Shown here in pieces: positions 32,519-41,010 of a stretch of 64,000 bases of DNA. Under the pieces are notes generated by a model. It did no database searches. It saw nothing but the letters and a program-made list of their open reading frames with translations, and had not been told where the DNA came from. Origin of the DNA: UBA668 sp040081465 (GTDB lineage: Bacteria; Actinomycetota; Acidimicrobiia; Acidimicrobiales; Ilumatobacteraceae); contig JBEBGL010000001.1 of assembly GCA_040081465.1 (NCBI GenBank), positions 62,001 through 126,000 on the forward strand, given 5' to 3'. The position numbers and the translations under genes are program-made. The number at the start of each line of letters is the position of its first letter. Position 1 is the first letter of the stretch.

Positions 32519-33448
32519 TCAGCTCGGGGTCTCCACCCACTGGCCATTGTACTCGCCTTGCGCGCGCGGGGCAACGACCCCCAGTCCCGCGAGAACCAGT
32601 CCGATACCGACCCACCCCACGGGCAGGATCTGCTCGTGGACGACGACCGCACCGAGCACAGCTGCGGTGATGGGCTCAAGCAGAGTGAGCGTCACGACGG
32701 TGGGCGTATCGAGGTGGCGTAACGCAAAGCCGTACAGCGTGTACGCCAGGCCCACGGTGGCGATGCCGAGGAACAGGGCGACCAGCGCGCCGCTGCGACT
32801 CGTCACCCAATCAGGGTGATGCCACACGAGTAGCGGTGCCATCAGCAGTGCACCGCCCGAGAACATCTTGGCCATGATGGATGTGCTGTCGGCTCCGCGC
32901 TCGATGTGGTGCTTACCGACGCTCGCGAACACGGCCCACCCGAGTCCGGCCAGAAACGCGAGTGCGATGCCCGACGTGTTCACCGTGGCGTCGCGACCCA
33001 ACAGGCCTAGCAGCGCGACGCCGCCGACGCTGAGGCCGGTCCCGAGGAGCCACCGCGTTGTTGGCGCACGTCGGTCGATCACTGCGGCGATCACCCCCGC
33101 GAACATCGGGCCCGAGCCGATGGTGGCGACTGTGCCGACGGCCACCCCCGTGCGATCGACGGCCAAGAAGTAGCACAGCTGAAAGATGGCGACTCCGACC
33201 GCACCGACGACCGTGGTCGCATTCGGGCGGATGACGGGCATCAACGACGATTGCCCGCGCGAGCGACTACGTCGTGCAGTCGCGACGGCGGTAAGAGTCG
33301 CCCCGCCGATGAGCAGTCGCACTGCTCCAACCGAGTATGGGTCGCTCGCCTTGGGTGCGTTGACGAGCACCGTGCCGGTGGTACCGAAGAGCGCTGCGGA
33401 GGCTAGGACCGCGAATGTGGCATGCTGACGGCGGGGATGAGCAGGCAC
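32519..33448 (-). CDS. EamA/DMT-family transporter
   Basis: 309 residues with ten predicted hydrophobic helices in two repeats of five, each an EamA domain. The N-terminal repeat starts ATFAVLASAALFGTTGTVL, and the C-terminal repeat ends LLEPITAAVLGAVVVHEQILPVGWVGIGLVLAGL, the conserved glutamate-containing end of DMT exporters. It probably exports a metabolite or amino acid; the substrate is unknown. Starts with GTG six bases after a TACTGT box, and is divergent from the livH operon. Confidence 0.9.
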   Translation of the reverse strand: MPAHPRRQHATFAVLASAALFGTTGTVLVNAPKASDPYSVGAVRLLIGGATLTAVATARRSRSRGQSSLMPVIRPNATTVVGAVGVAIFQLCYFLAVDRTGVAVGTVATIGSGPMFAGVIAAVIDRRAPTTRWLLGTGLSVGGVALLGLLGRDATVNTSGIALAFLAGLGWAVFASVGKHHIERGADSTSIMAKMFSGGALLMAPLLVWHHPDWVTSRSGALVALFLGIATVGLAYTLYGFALRHLDTPTVVTLTLLEPITAAVLGAVVVHEQILPVGWVGIGLVLAGLGVVAPRAQGEYNGQWVETPS

Positions 33449-33454
33449 GGGTTC

Positions 33455-33460
33455 ACAGTA
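33455..33460 (-). promoter_or_regulatory. Leaderless -10 box of the EamA gene
   Basis: TACTGT on the minus strand, six bases before the GTG at 33448. Confidence 0.6.
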
Positions 33461-33537
33461 TTGACTACGGCTATCCGTACACGCTCAAATACGCAGCCAC
33501 TCCGGACATCGTGGTCCGGCACAACTCAGGGGATCAG

Positions 33538-34890
33538 TTGAACCTACGTCCACGACATCTTGTTGGCCTGCTGCTGATGGGTCTGGCGTTGCTCGGTTTG
33601 TTCGCAACGCCAGTGAACGCGGCCGACCTCGCGATCAAGGTGCGCGTGCAAAACCAGTTGCAGGACGCAACCACCGGTAAGAGCATCAAAGAGCCGATCG
33701 CAGGTGTCGCGGTCACCGTCACCGATGCCGCTGGCGCGGTGGTCGGGGAGGGCGTCACCGACGACAAGGGGCTAGTCACGATCGGCGTGCCCTCCAAGGC
33801 CGACTACACGGTGACCATCGATGTCAGCACGCTGCCAGAAGGTTTCGTGCTCGACGGAGTTCCCGAACGACAAGTGACGGGTGACAACTTCGTCACCGAC
33901 ACCGTCACAGTCAACTATTTCACCGGCCAGGCCGAACGCACGTCAGTCGGTTACTGGACGCAGCTTGCCCAACGGTTGACCGACGGCGCTCGGTTCGGTC
34001 TGGTGCTCGCGATGTGCGCCGTTGGGCTGTCGCTGATCTTCGGCACAACTGGCCTTACCAACTTCGCCCACGGCGAGTTGGTCACGTTCGGTGCATTGGC
34101 CGCCTACATCCTCAACACGGAACAGGGCTACTCACTTCTCATCGCGGCACCGGCAGCCATACTCCTCGGGGGACTGTTCGGTCTGGCCACTAACGAGGGC
34201 ATCTACAGTCCCCTGCGCAGACGTGGGATCGGACTCATCTCGCAAATGGTGGTCAGCGTCGGCATCGCGATCGTCCTAAAGAACCTTTATCTGCGCGTGG
34301 CGGGCGGCCGTACAAAGGCGATGGCCGCGTTCAACAACCAGACCTGCAAGGAGATCGGCCCCGTCTGCATTACTCCTCGCGATCTGACGACGGCGGCGAT
34401 CTCGCTGGCGCTATTGGTCGCCGTGGGTATCGCGCTGCAGAAGACGCGACTTGGTAAGGCGACGCGTGCTGTCAGCGACAACGCCGAGCTCGCGTCGTCG
34501 ACTGGTATCGATAGTCAGAAGATCATTCGCGTCGTCTGGTTCATTGGCGGAATGTTGGCTGCTACGGGCGGCATATTCCGCGGCCTCGACGAAGGTGTCT
34601 CGCCGTTCCTCGGTTCCAACTTGCTGTTCCTGATGTTCGCTGGCATAACGCTTGGCGGTCTCGGGTCTGCATACGGTGCGCTTGTCGGCAGCTTCCTCAT
34701 CGGTCTGTTTGTCGAGGCGTCAACTTTGGGAATGCCGATCATGCCCGGCGGCGACTGGCCGGCACCGTTCGATTGGCTCCACGATGGCGTTCCATCCGAA
34801 CTCAAGAACGTTCCTGCGTACGTCGCAATGATCATCGTGTTGCTGGTCAGACCGCAGGGCATTCTGGGTCGTCGCGAGCGAGTGGGCTGA
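33538..34890 (+). CDS. livH: Branched-chain amino-acid-type ABC permease LivH with an extra N-terminal secreted domain
   Basis: 450 residues. A signal sequence (HLVGLLLMGLALLGLFATPVNA) is followed by about 110 residues of an extracytoplasmic beta-rich domain with EPIAGVAVTVTDAAGAVVGEGVTDDKGLVTIGVPSKADYTVTID. This looks like a carboxypeptidase-regulatory/Ig-like repeat. Residues 150-450 are the normal LivH permease (LIFGTTGLTNFAHGELVTFGA, ITLGGLGSAYGALVGSFLIG, RPQGILG). Ordinary LivH is about 300 residues without this domain. The start is taken as TTG at 33538, with AGGGG five bases upstream. First gene of livHMGF. Confidence 0.87.
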   Translation: MNLRPRHLVGLLLMGLALLGLFATPVNAADLAIKVRVQNQLQDATTGKSIKEPIAGVAVTVTDAAGAVVGEGVTDDKGLVTIGVPSKADYTVTIDVSTLPEGFVLDGVPERQVTGDNFVTDTVTVNYFTGQAERTSVGYWTQLAQRLTDGARFGLVLAMCAVGLSLIFGTTGLTNFAHGELVTFGALAAYILNTEQGYSLLIAAPAAILLGGLFGLATNEGIYSPLRRRGIGLISQMVVSVGIAIVLKNLYLRVAGGRTKAMAAFNNQTCKEIGPVCITPRDLTTAAISLALLVAVGIALQKTRLGKATRAVSDNAELASSTGIDSQKIIRVVWFIGGMLAATGGIFRGLDEGVSPFLGSNLLFLMFAGITLGGLGSAYGALVGSFLIGLFVEASTLGMPIMPGGDWPAPFDWLHDGVPSELKNVPAYVAMIIVLLVRPQGILGRRERVG

Positions 34891-34903
34891 GGGAGGAGCG
34901 ACC

Positions 34904-36109
34904 ATGCTGGCAGGACTTTCTGATATGGATTGGCAACTGATCGCCACGGCGACGCTGACGGCGGTGTTCGGTGTCGACGCGATGTACTTCGCGATCGCGG
35001 CGATCGGGCTGAACGTGCAGTTCGGTTATGCGGGATTGTTGAACTTCGGTCAAGCCGGCTTCATGGCGTGTGGCGCGTACGCGATTGGTATGACGGCGCA
35101 CTACTGGCACATCAGCTTCTGGTGGGGGATTCCGATGGCGATCGCCTACGCCACCGTGTTCGGTCTCATAATGGGTATTCCGACGTTGCGATTGCGCTCC
35201 GACTACCTCGCGATCGTGACGATCGCGCTCGCCGAACTGGTGCGCCTAATCGTTCGGTCGGTCACGTTCAAGAAGTACTTCAACGGCAGCGACGGAATCA
35301 ACGGGTTCGGAAAGACGTTTACCGATACGACGCCGTTCAACCCGTCCGGAAAGTATTCGCTGTGGCCGTTCGACCCGAGCGTCAATTTCTTTGGCAGGGT
35401 TCTGCTCTTGGTCATCTTTGCGACGTCGTCCGTCATGATCGGCCGCATGATCGCCGATCGCCTTCGTCGCTCGAACAAGGAACTGCGCCTTGTGCTGCCG
35501 GTCGTGATCTTCGCGATAGTGATGCTTGCGGCCAAGCAGACCGAGTACGGCGGTCTTGGTTTCAAGTCTCTGATCGTCGGCTGGCTGGTTGTGTTCGTGC
35601 TCGGCGGACTGGTGTACATGCTGATGCGCAGCCCATGGGGTCGTGTCATCAAGGGCATTCGTGAAGACGAAGAAGCAGTCCGCAGCCTGGGTAAGAACAT
35701 CTACTCGTACAAGTTGCAGGCGCTCATTCTCGGCGGTGCCATCGCCACCTTCAGCGGAATGATGTTCTCGCTGTCGCGCGGTTCTGTGCAGCCCGACAAC
35801 TACAGCCGCGACACGACGTTCTTCGTGCTCACCGCGCTCGTGCTCGGCGGACTAGCCAAGGTGACCGGCTCGATCGTCGGGCCCATGTTGTACTGGGGTA
35901 TCAGCCAGTTCATCAGCGTCTTTCTCAACGAACTCACCCGAGTGTGGGGCGGGCATCTCGACATCTTTGGCGTGTCAGTGATCAGCAATAACAGCCAGAT
36001 CGGCGCCTATGTGCAAATGGCGCTCGGCCTGATGCTGGTGCTGCTGATGGTGTTCCGTCCGCAAGGCCTCTTCGGCAACCGGAAAGAGATGGCACTCGAT
36101 GGCCGCTGA
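34904..36109 (+). CDS. livM: Branched-chain amino-acid-type ABC permease LivM
   Basis: 401 residues, inner-membrane permease partner of LivH, with about nine to ten helices. Family landmarks are AIGLNVQFGYAGLLNFGQAGFMACGAYAIG, GIPTLRLRSDYLAIVTIALAELVR, RGIRE-like KGIREDEEAVRSLGKN, ALVLGGLAKVTGSIVGP and the end VFRPQGLFG. Slightly longer than typical (350) because of a helical insert around residues 160-240. GGAGG precedes the ATG. Overlaps livG by 11 bases. Confidence 0.95.
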   Translation: MLAGLSDMDWQLIATATLTAVFGVDAMYFAIAAIGLNVQFGYAGLLNFGQAGFMACGAYAIGMTAHYWHISFWWGIPMAIAYATVFGLIMGIPTLRLRSDYLAIVTIALAELVRLIVRSVTFKKYFNGSDGINGFGKTFTDTTPFNPSGKYSLWPFDPSVNFFGRVLLLVIFATSSVMIGRMIADRLRRSNKELRLVLPVVIFAIVMLAAKQTEYGGLGFKSLIVGWLVVFVLGGLVYMLMRSPWGRVIKGIREDEEAVRSLGKNIYSYKLQALILGGAIATFSGMMFSLSRGSVQPDNYSRDTTFFVLTALVLGGLAKVTGSIVGPMLYWGISQFISVFLNELTRVWGGHLDIFGVSVISNNSQIGAYVQMALGLMLVLLMVFRPQGLFGNRKEMALDGR

Positions 36110-36980
36110 CACGGTGAAAGCAGAACTCAGCGAAACAGCCAAGGTGGCCCGTGCAGCGCTCGCCGGTGTTGCCGCTGCGCCAGGTGCCGAGAAGCCCGAT
36201 CCGATCATGACAGCGGTAGGCGTACGCCGATCGTTCGGCGGCATCGTTGCAGTCGACGTCGATCGCGTAGAGATTCAGCGCGGATCGATCACCGCGTTGA
36301 TCGGTCCCAACGGCGCTGGCAAGACGACGTTCTTCAACCTGATGACCGGCTTCGACACGCCCGACATCGGAACGTGGAGCTTCAACGGCACGTCACTCGA
36401 GAAAGTGGCGGCGCACAAGGCCGCTGCGATGGGCATGGTGCGCACGTTCCAATTAACTAAGAGCCTCACCAAGATGTCGGTCATCGAGAACATGAAGCTG
36501 GGCGCAACCGACCAGACCGGCGAGAAGTGGTGGAACGGCATCCTCCCGTTTCGCTGGCGTGCAGAGGAGCGAGCAATTGAAGCTCGCGCCGACGAGCTCC
36601 TGGCCCGATTCAAGCTCGACCACATGCGCAACGAATACGCCGGCACCCTCTCGGGTGGACAGCGCAAACTGCTCGAGATGTCGCGCGCGCTGATGACGAA
36701 GCCGCAACTCGTCATGCTCGACGAGCCGATGGCTGGCGTGAACCCAGCGCTGAAGCAGAGTCTGAATCAACACATTCGTGGCCTGCGCGACGAGGGAATG
36801 ACCGTGCTGTTCGTCGAGCACGACATGGACATGGTGCACGACCTTTCCGATTGGGTAATCGTGATGGCCGAGGGCCGCATCATTGCCGAAGGCACGCCCG
36901 ATCACATCTCGTCGAACCCGGCCGTGATCGATGCCTATCTCGGGGCGCATCAAGGCAAGTCATTCTTGGAGGACCTATGA
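36099..36980 (+). CDS. livG: ABC transporter ATP-binding protein LivG
   Basis: 293 residues. Walker A GPNGAGKTTFFN, signature LSGGQRKLLEMSRAL, Walker B LVMLDEPMAGVNP and the switch His in VEHDMDMVHDLSD are all intact. An N-terminal extension of about 35 residues (TVKAELSETAKVARAALAGVAAAPG) precedes the ATPase and is not typical. Overlaps livM by 11 bases and livF by ATGA, so the four genes are tightly coupled. Confidence 0.95.
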   Translation: MAADTVKAELSETAKVARAALAGVAAAPGAEKPDPIMTAVGVRRSFGGIVAVDVDRVEIQRGSITALIGPNGAGKTTFFNLMTGFDTPDIGTWSFNGTSLEKVAAHKAAAMGMVRTFQLTKSLTKMSVIENMKLGATDQTGEKWWNGILPFRWRAEERAIEARADELLARFKLDHMRNEYAGTLSGGQRKLLEMSRALMTKPQLVMLDEPMAGVNPALKQSLNQHIRGLRDEGMTVLFVEHDMDMVHDLSDWVIVMAEGRIIAEGTPDHISSNPAVIDAYLGAHQGKSFLEDL

Positions 36981-37738
36981 CGGACGCCGCGCTTCCCTCA
37001 GAAACGGCAAGTTCGGTGTTGGTGGCCGAGGAGTTGGTCGCGGGTTACATCCCCGAGGTCAACATTCTCAACGGGTGCAACATCGTGGTGAACCCTGGCG
37101 AGTTCGTGGGAATCATCGGTCCCAACGGTGCCGGTAAGTCGACGATCCTCAAGGCTGTGCTGGGTCAGTTGAGTGTGCGTTCTGGGCACATCCGATTTCT
37201 CGGTGAAGACCTCACCGGCCACAAAGCCCACGAATTGGTGGCCCGCGGCGTCGGCTACGTGCCGCAGAACAAGAACGTGTTTCAGAGCCTGACGGTGACC
37301 GAGAACTTGGAAATGGGTTGCTACCTGCGGCCGAAAGTCTTCCGCGAGCGCTTCGACTATGTAACCAGCCTCTTCCCGCGCCTGCTGGATCGGCGCCACA
37401 CACGCGCGGGTTCGTTGTCAGGCGGCGAACGCCAGATGGTGGCGATGAGCCGGGCGCTGATGATGGAACCGAAACTGTTGCTGCTCGACGAACCCTCTGC
37501 GGGTTTGTCGCCGGTGTTGCAGGACGAGGTCTTCCTCAACTGTCGCACGATCAATAAGACCGGCATTGCAATCCTGATGGTCGAGCAGAACGCTCGTCGC
37601 TGCCTGCAGGTTGTCGATCGTGGGTATGTCCTCGACCAAGGGCGCAACGCCTACACGGGTACGGGTCGCGAGTTGCTCGCCGACCCAGCGGTCATCGAGC
37701 TCTACTTGGGCACGCTGGCCAAAGCCACCGGCGGCTGA
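36977..37738 (+). CDS. livF: ABC transporter ATP-binding protein LivF
   Basis: 253 residues. Walker A GPNGAGKSTILK, the LivF-typical GVGYVPQNKNVFQSLTVTENLEMG, signature LSGGERQMVAMSRALM, Walker B LLLLDEPSAGLSP and the H-loop region replaced by MVEQNARRCLQVVDRGYVL, as is normal for LivF. The ATG overlaps the livG stop and has GGAGG upstream. Last gene of the operon, followed by a repeat block and a strong terminator. Confidence 0.95.
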   Translation: MTDAALPSETASSVLVAEELVAGYIPEVNILNGCNIVVNPGEFVGIIGPNGAGKSTILKAVLGQLSVRSGHIRFLGEDLTGHKAHELVARGVGYVPQNKNVFQSLTVTENLEMGCYLRPKVFRERFDYVTSLFPRLLDRRHTRAGSLSGGERQMVAMSRALMMEPKLLLLDEPSAGLSPVLQDEVFLNCRTINKTGIAILMVEQNARRCLQVVDRGYVLDQGRNAYTGTGRELLADPAVIELYLGTLAKATGG

Positions 37739-37760
37739 ACCGACTCTGCCACCGACGTGC

Positions 37761-37820
37761 GTCGAGTGTTTCGTGCCCGTGTGCAGGCATCAAACACTCG
37801 GCAGGCATGAAACACTCGAC
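37761..37820. repeat. Inverted and tandem repeats after livF
   Basis: GTCGAGTGTTTC (37761-37772) pairs perfectly with GAAACACTCGAC (37809-37820). In addition GCAGGCATCAAACACTCG (37783-37800) is repeated in tandem at 37801-37818 with one change. The left arm can therefore pair with either of two right arms, giving alternative hairpins just before the terminator. Confidence 0.75.
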
Positions 37821-37831
37821 ACCAGAACGAG

Positions 37832-37863
37832 AAGGGCCCCGGGCTTGCGCCCGGGGCCCTTTC
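37832..37863. terminator. Strong intrinsic terminator between livF and the convergent binding-protein gene
   Basis: AAGGGCCCCGGGC (37832-37844), loop TTGC, GCCCGGGGCCCTT (37849-37861), followed by CCGTTACT. A perfect 13-bp stem with A residues on one side and T on the other, so it can act in both directions. Confidence 0.85.
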
Positions 37864-37897
37864 CGTTACTACTTAATGCCTTGCGGCAGGACTGCTA

Positions 37898-39277
37898 TCA
37901 CGCACCAGCGTTGAAGTTGGTACCGAGAGCGTTGCCCATGTTGCCGTCGCAGCCATAGACCGCCTTGTTGGCCGGGCCAATGCCCTTCTCCACCATGGTC
38001 TTGAGGATGCGGCTGCCTTCGTCAAACGTGATCAAGATGATCGCGTCCGGGTCGGCTGCCACGACTTCGTCAACCTCAGCATCGAAGCTGGTGGCTGCCG
38101 GGTCGTAGACCTTCGTGCCAAGAACTTCGACACCACCGGCGGTCAACGCGGCTTCCACAACGGCGAGCAGGCTGGTGCCATACGCGTCGTCGAGGGCCAT
38201 GATGTATGCCGACTGGTTGCCGTCGTCGATGACGAGCTGGGCGATGACGTTGCCCTGCAGGTCGTCCGGCGGAGCATTACGGAAGTACAGGCTGTGGTCC
38301 GGGTAGTCCACGAGAGCCAACGAGGTGTTGGCAGGCGAGAACTGCACGATGCCGGCAGCGGTGATCTTGTCGATGACGGTCAGGGTCACCGAAGAAGATG
38401 CGGCGCCAATGATGGCGTCGACACCGTCTGCGATGTGACGGTCAGCGGTCTGGCTGGCAATGTCGGTCGAGGTGTCGCCCGAGTCGCCAGGTGAGAAGGT
38501 CACGTCGTTACCGAGCACGCCACCAGCTGCGTTGATGTCGGCTACTGCCAACTCGGCACCAGCGAATTCCGGCGGTGCGAGGAAGGCGAGCGAACCGGTC
38601 TGCGGCAGCAAGCCACCGAACTGCAGTGTGCCGTCACCCTCACGAACGACGTCGGTGACGCCGAGCGGCTTGGCAGCCGACTCAGGAGCCGAAGCCGTGA
38701 TGTAGGTGGTCAGCGAGTCGTCGATCTGGTTGCCCTCACCGAAGACGAGAATGCCATAGCTTGCCTCGAGGGGCTCGCCGTTGCCGTTCATCGTGATCGG
38801 ACCGGAGACACCGTCATAGTCGGGGTCGCCGCCGGCTTCGATGATTGCCTTGCAGTCAGCGAACGTCGTGCACTTCTCGCCGTCCTTGGTGATGCCAACG
38901 ATGAAGTCGGCCAAAGCCGAACCATCGGTGCCAGCCTCAATTGCGGCCAGAGCGATGATTACGAACGCGTCGTAGGTCTCGGGACCGTAGTTGTAGGTGT
39001 TGTCCAGACCAGCAAGACCGGTCGGAGTACCGTCCAAGGCAGCCTTGAACTCGTCGGTGAGCGGCACCAACGGAGTGGTGCCCTTCATGCCGGCAAGCTC
39101 GCTACCTGCAGCGGGCGGATCGGTGGCGGGCGGGTCGGTCTCGACCGGCGTGGTGTCGGCGACTGTCGTCGGCGCAACCGTGTCGGTCGTGTCCTTCTTG
39201 TCGTCACCGCAGGACGCGGCTACGAGAGCCAGTCCTACGAGCAATGCGCCTACCTGGCGCATGCGGGATTTCTGCAT
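37898..39277 (-). CDS. Circularly permuted periplasmic-binding lipoprotein (LivK/LivJ type)
   Basis: 459 residues. A lipoprotein signal with lipobox LVAASC (Cys23) is followed by a Thr/Pro linker. Residues 58-194 (GSELAGMKGTTP to GPITMNGNGEPLEASYGILVFG) match what is normally the C-terminal part of type I binding proteins. After a linker (195-214), residues 215-459 match the normal N-terminal part, from GTLQFGGLLPQTGSLAFLAPPEFAGAEL through VQFSPANTS and DDAYGTSL to VYGCDGNMGNALGTNFNAGA. Joining residue 459 to residue 58 restores the canonical order. The frame is uninterrupted, with a good promoter, ribosome-binding site and terminator. It presumably delivers amino acids to LivHMGF; the ligand is not proven. 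Confidence 0.9.
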   Translation of the reverse strand: MQKSRMRQVGALLVGLALVAASCGDDKKDTTDTVAPTTVADTTPVETDPPATDPPAAGSELAGMKGTTPLVPLTDEFKAALDGTPTGLAGLDNTYNYGPETYDAFVIIALAAIEAGTDGSALADFIVGITKDGEKCTTFADCKAIIEAGGDPDYDGVSGPITMNGNGEPLEASYGILVFGEGNQIDDSLTTYITASAPESAAKPLGVTDVVREGDGTLQFGGLLPQTGSLAFLAPPEFAGAELAVADINAAGGVLGNDVTFSPGDSGDTSTDIASQTADRHIADGVDAIIGAASSSVTLTVIDKITAAGIVQFSPANTSLALVDYPDHSLYFRNAPPDDLQGNVIAQLVIDDGNQSAYIMALDDAYGTSLLAVVEAALTAGGVEVLGTKVYDPAATSFDAEVDEVVAADPDAIILITFDEGSRILKTMVEKGIGPANKAVYGCDGNMGNALGTNFNAGA

Positions 39278-39330
39278 TGGGTTTCTCCCCCTAGGAGTCC
39301 GAACCGCGAACTGCGGGTCGGTGGTTACGA

Positions 39331-39349
39331 AGGGCCTAGCTTAGGCCCT
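39331..39349. repeat. Perfect hairpin at the binding-protein promoter
   Basis: AGGGCCTA (39331-39338), loop GCT, TAGGCCCT (39342-39349). It overlaps the -10 box of the minus-strand promoter and may be an operator, or structure at the start of the leader. Confidence 0.5.
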
Positions 39350-39367
39350 GCGAATACACGCTCACAA
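39338..39367 (-). promoter_or_regulatory. Promoter of the binding-protein gene
   Basis: On the minus strand, TTGTGA (39362-39367) and TAAGCT (39338-39343) are 18 bases apart. The leader is about 55 bases, ending in GGGGGAG seven bases before the ATG. Confidence 0.5.
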
Positions 39368-39439
39368 GCACACCAGGCAGGAAAAACGGGCCGACGTATG
39401 ACGTTTTTGTGTCGTGGATGAGTCGTGCGTGGGGCGTAG

Positions 39440-40027
39440 ATGTGCCCCGCGGTTGCGAACGAGTGGCGCGACTTGCCGACTACCGTGCGGGCGTTGAGTG
39501 ATGATCCGTTTGCCGTGCTTGGTGTGTCGGCGGACGCGAGTCCGGCCGAGATCGCGGTTGCGCGGCGACGACTTGCACAAGCAACACACCCCGATCACGG
39601 TGGCGATGTCGGCGGCATGCAGGCGCTGAATCTTGCTTACGACGAAGCGTTGCGCCGACAACGCGCCGAGCAAAGCGCGATTCTCCCTCCGCCTGCGGCA
39701 CACATACAACAACGCCCGCGGTCCTCGCAGCGAGTGCAGCACGACTCGCCCTCTTTTGTTATCGACGCTGCGCCCGCGCTCGCGCACGAGGCGCTGTTTG
39801 TGGTGGCGAGCTCGATCGGTGAAGTAGTTACCTCCGCTGCGCCGCACATCATCGAGTGTTTGCTCGATGAACCGATCAGGTGCTGGTGCCGACTCGAAGT
39901 TTTGGCGGAAGGCGCTTCGTCGTCAATCAGTTTGATTGTCGAGCGCTACGACGAGGAACTGGCCCCCGACATCGATGTTGTGCGCGACGAGTGGGTGAGA
40001 AACCTCAACCAGCTCGGGCAGCCTTGA
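39440..40027 (+). CDS. J-domain (DnaJ-like) protein
   Basis: About 195 residues. Residues 20-70 are a J-domain fragment: DPFAVLGVSADASPAEIAVARRRLAQATHPDHGGDVGGMQALNLAYDEAL, including the HPD tripeptide that stimulates DnaK. The C-terminal 120 residues are not a standard DnaJ zinc or substrate domain and are unrecognised. Probably a specialised DnaK co-chaperone. The start is uncertain: ATG at 39440, or TTG at 39494 with TACCGT seven bases upstream, either of which keeps the J-domain. The 3' end overlaps the convergent sua5 gene by 23 bases. Confidence 0.8.
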   Translation: MCPAVANEWRDLPTTVRALSDDPFAVLGVSADASPAEIAVARRRLAQATHPDHGGDVGGMQALNLAYDEALRRQRAEQSAILPPPAAHIQQRPRSSQRVQHDSPSFVIDAAPALAHEALFVVASSIGEVVTSAAPHIIECLLDEPIRCWCRLEVLAEGASSSISLIVERYDEELAPDIDVVRDEWVRNLNQLGQP

Positions 40028-40901
40028 TCAGCCGGTCGCGAATAGCGTGACCCAGCCCGGCAGCAGCCGGCAACACCGCGATCACGCATCTGACGCCGCG
40101 GTCATCGGCGGCTCGCAGGTCGCCGTACAGCGAACGCGCATAGGTCGCGAGATCGTTTGGGTGATCGAGTATCCAACTGTCGTTGGTCTCGGCAGCGATC
40201 GAGTCAGCATCCGCTCGCGACTCAGCAAGCAACACGCGGGCGCGGGGCGAATAGTGCGCGGCGAGCATTCCGGGTGCGCGGCTGGGACCTTCTGGCGCAG
40301 ATAGTCCGGCGCCGAGGATTCGCGCGATCTCATCTTCGGAGATGCCGCCCGGACGCAAAATCTGAGGAGGCTCGACGGTGCAGTCGACGATCGTGCTTTC
40401 CACACCTATCGGGCACGGCCCGCCGTCGAGGACGAAGTCGACCAGCCCCCCAAGGTCCGCACGAACGTGGTCAGCTGTTGTCGGACTGACGCCGCCGAAG
40501 CGATTGGCTGATGGGGCAGCCAAGCCTCCTCCGAAGCGGGAGAGCAATTCGGTGGTCATCGGATGCGCGGGCACTCGTACGCCGACAGTGTCGCGGCCGC
40601 CGGTCACCACCGGGAGCACGTGCTCAGCCTTGTGTACCAGCAGCGTCAACGGGCCAGGCCAACAGGTTTCGGCGAGTCGCACGGCTGTCGGCGGGATGGC
40701 GCGTGCCCAATCGCCGAGTTGTTCCGGAGTCGCAACATGAACGATCAACGGATGGTCCGTCGGCCGTGCTTTGACCTCAAAGATCCGCGCAACGGCCTCC
40801 GGATTCATCGCGTCGGCCGCCAGTCCGTAGACGGTCTCGGTAGGGATGGCCACCAAGCCGCCATCGCGTATCACTTGCAGCGCACGATCGATCGGGTTCA
40901 T
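40005..40901 (-). CDS. sua5: L-threonylcarbamoyladenylate synthase (Sua5/YrdC/YwlC)
   Basis: Makes threonylcarbamoyl-AMP for the t6A37 modification of ANN-decoding tRNAs. Residues 1-200 are the YrdC domain: LVAIPTETVYGLAADAMN, KARPTDHPLIVHV, VGVRVPAHPMTTELL, APSANRFGGVSPTTADHV and STIVDCTVEPPQILRPGGIS. A linker with APGMLAAHYSPRARV leads to a C-terminal Sua5 domain, so this is the long Sua5 form at 298 residues. Convergent and overlapping with the J-domain gene; divergent from guaB1. Confidence 0.95.
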   Translation of the reverse strand: MNPIDRALQVIRDGGLVAIPTETVYGLAADAMNPEAVARIFEVKARPTDHPLIVHVATPEQLGDWARAIPPTAVRLAETCWPGPLTLLVHKAEHVLPVVTGGRDTVGVRVPAHPMTTELLSRFGGGLAAPSANRFGGVSPTTADHVRADLGGLVDFVLDGGPCPIGVESTIVDCTVEPPQILRPGGISEDEIARILGAGLSAPEGPSRAPGMLAAHYSPRARVLLAESRADADSIAAETNDSWILDHPNDLATYARSLYGDLRAADDRGVRCVIAVLPAAAGLGHAIRDRLIKAARAG

Positions 40902-41010
40902 GCGGCTTGAAGTGCCGATCGCGTCACGGCGTCACGGTAGCGTTGGGCGGCCCTCAGGGCCGATGTCTCGAGCATGGCAAGTCGTTAACCAACAGAGGGA
41001 AGAACGAGAA

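Noticed and set aside
37898..39277. The binding-protein gene as two fused partial genes or a tandem duplication
   Set aside because: Each segment of the fold occurs once only, the order alone is changed, and the frame and regulatory signals are intact. Permutation is the simpler reading.
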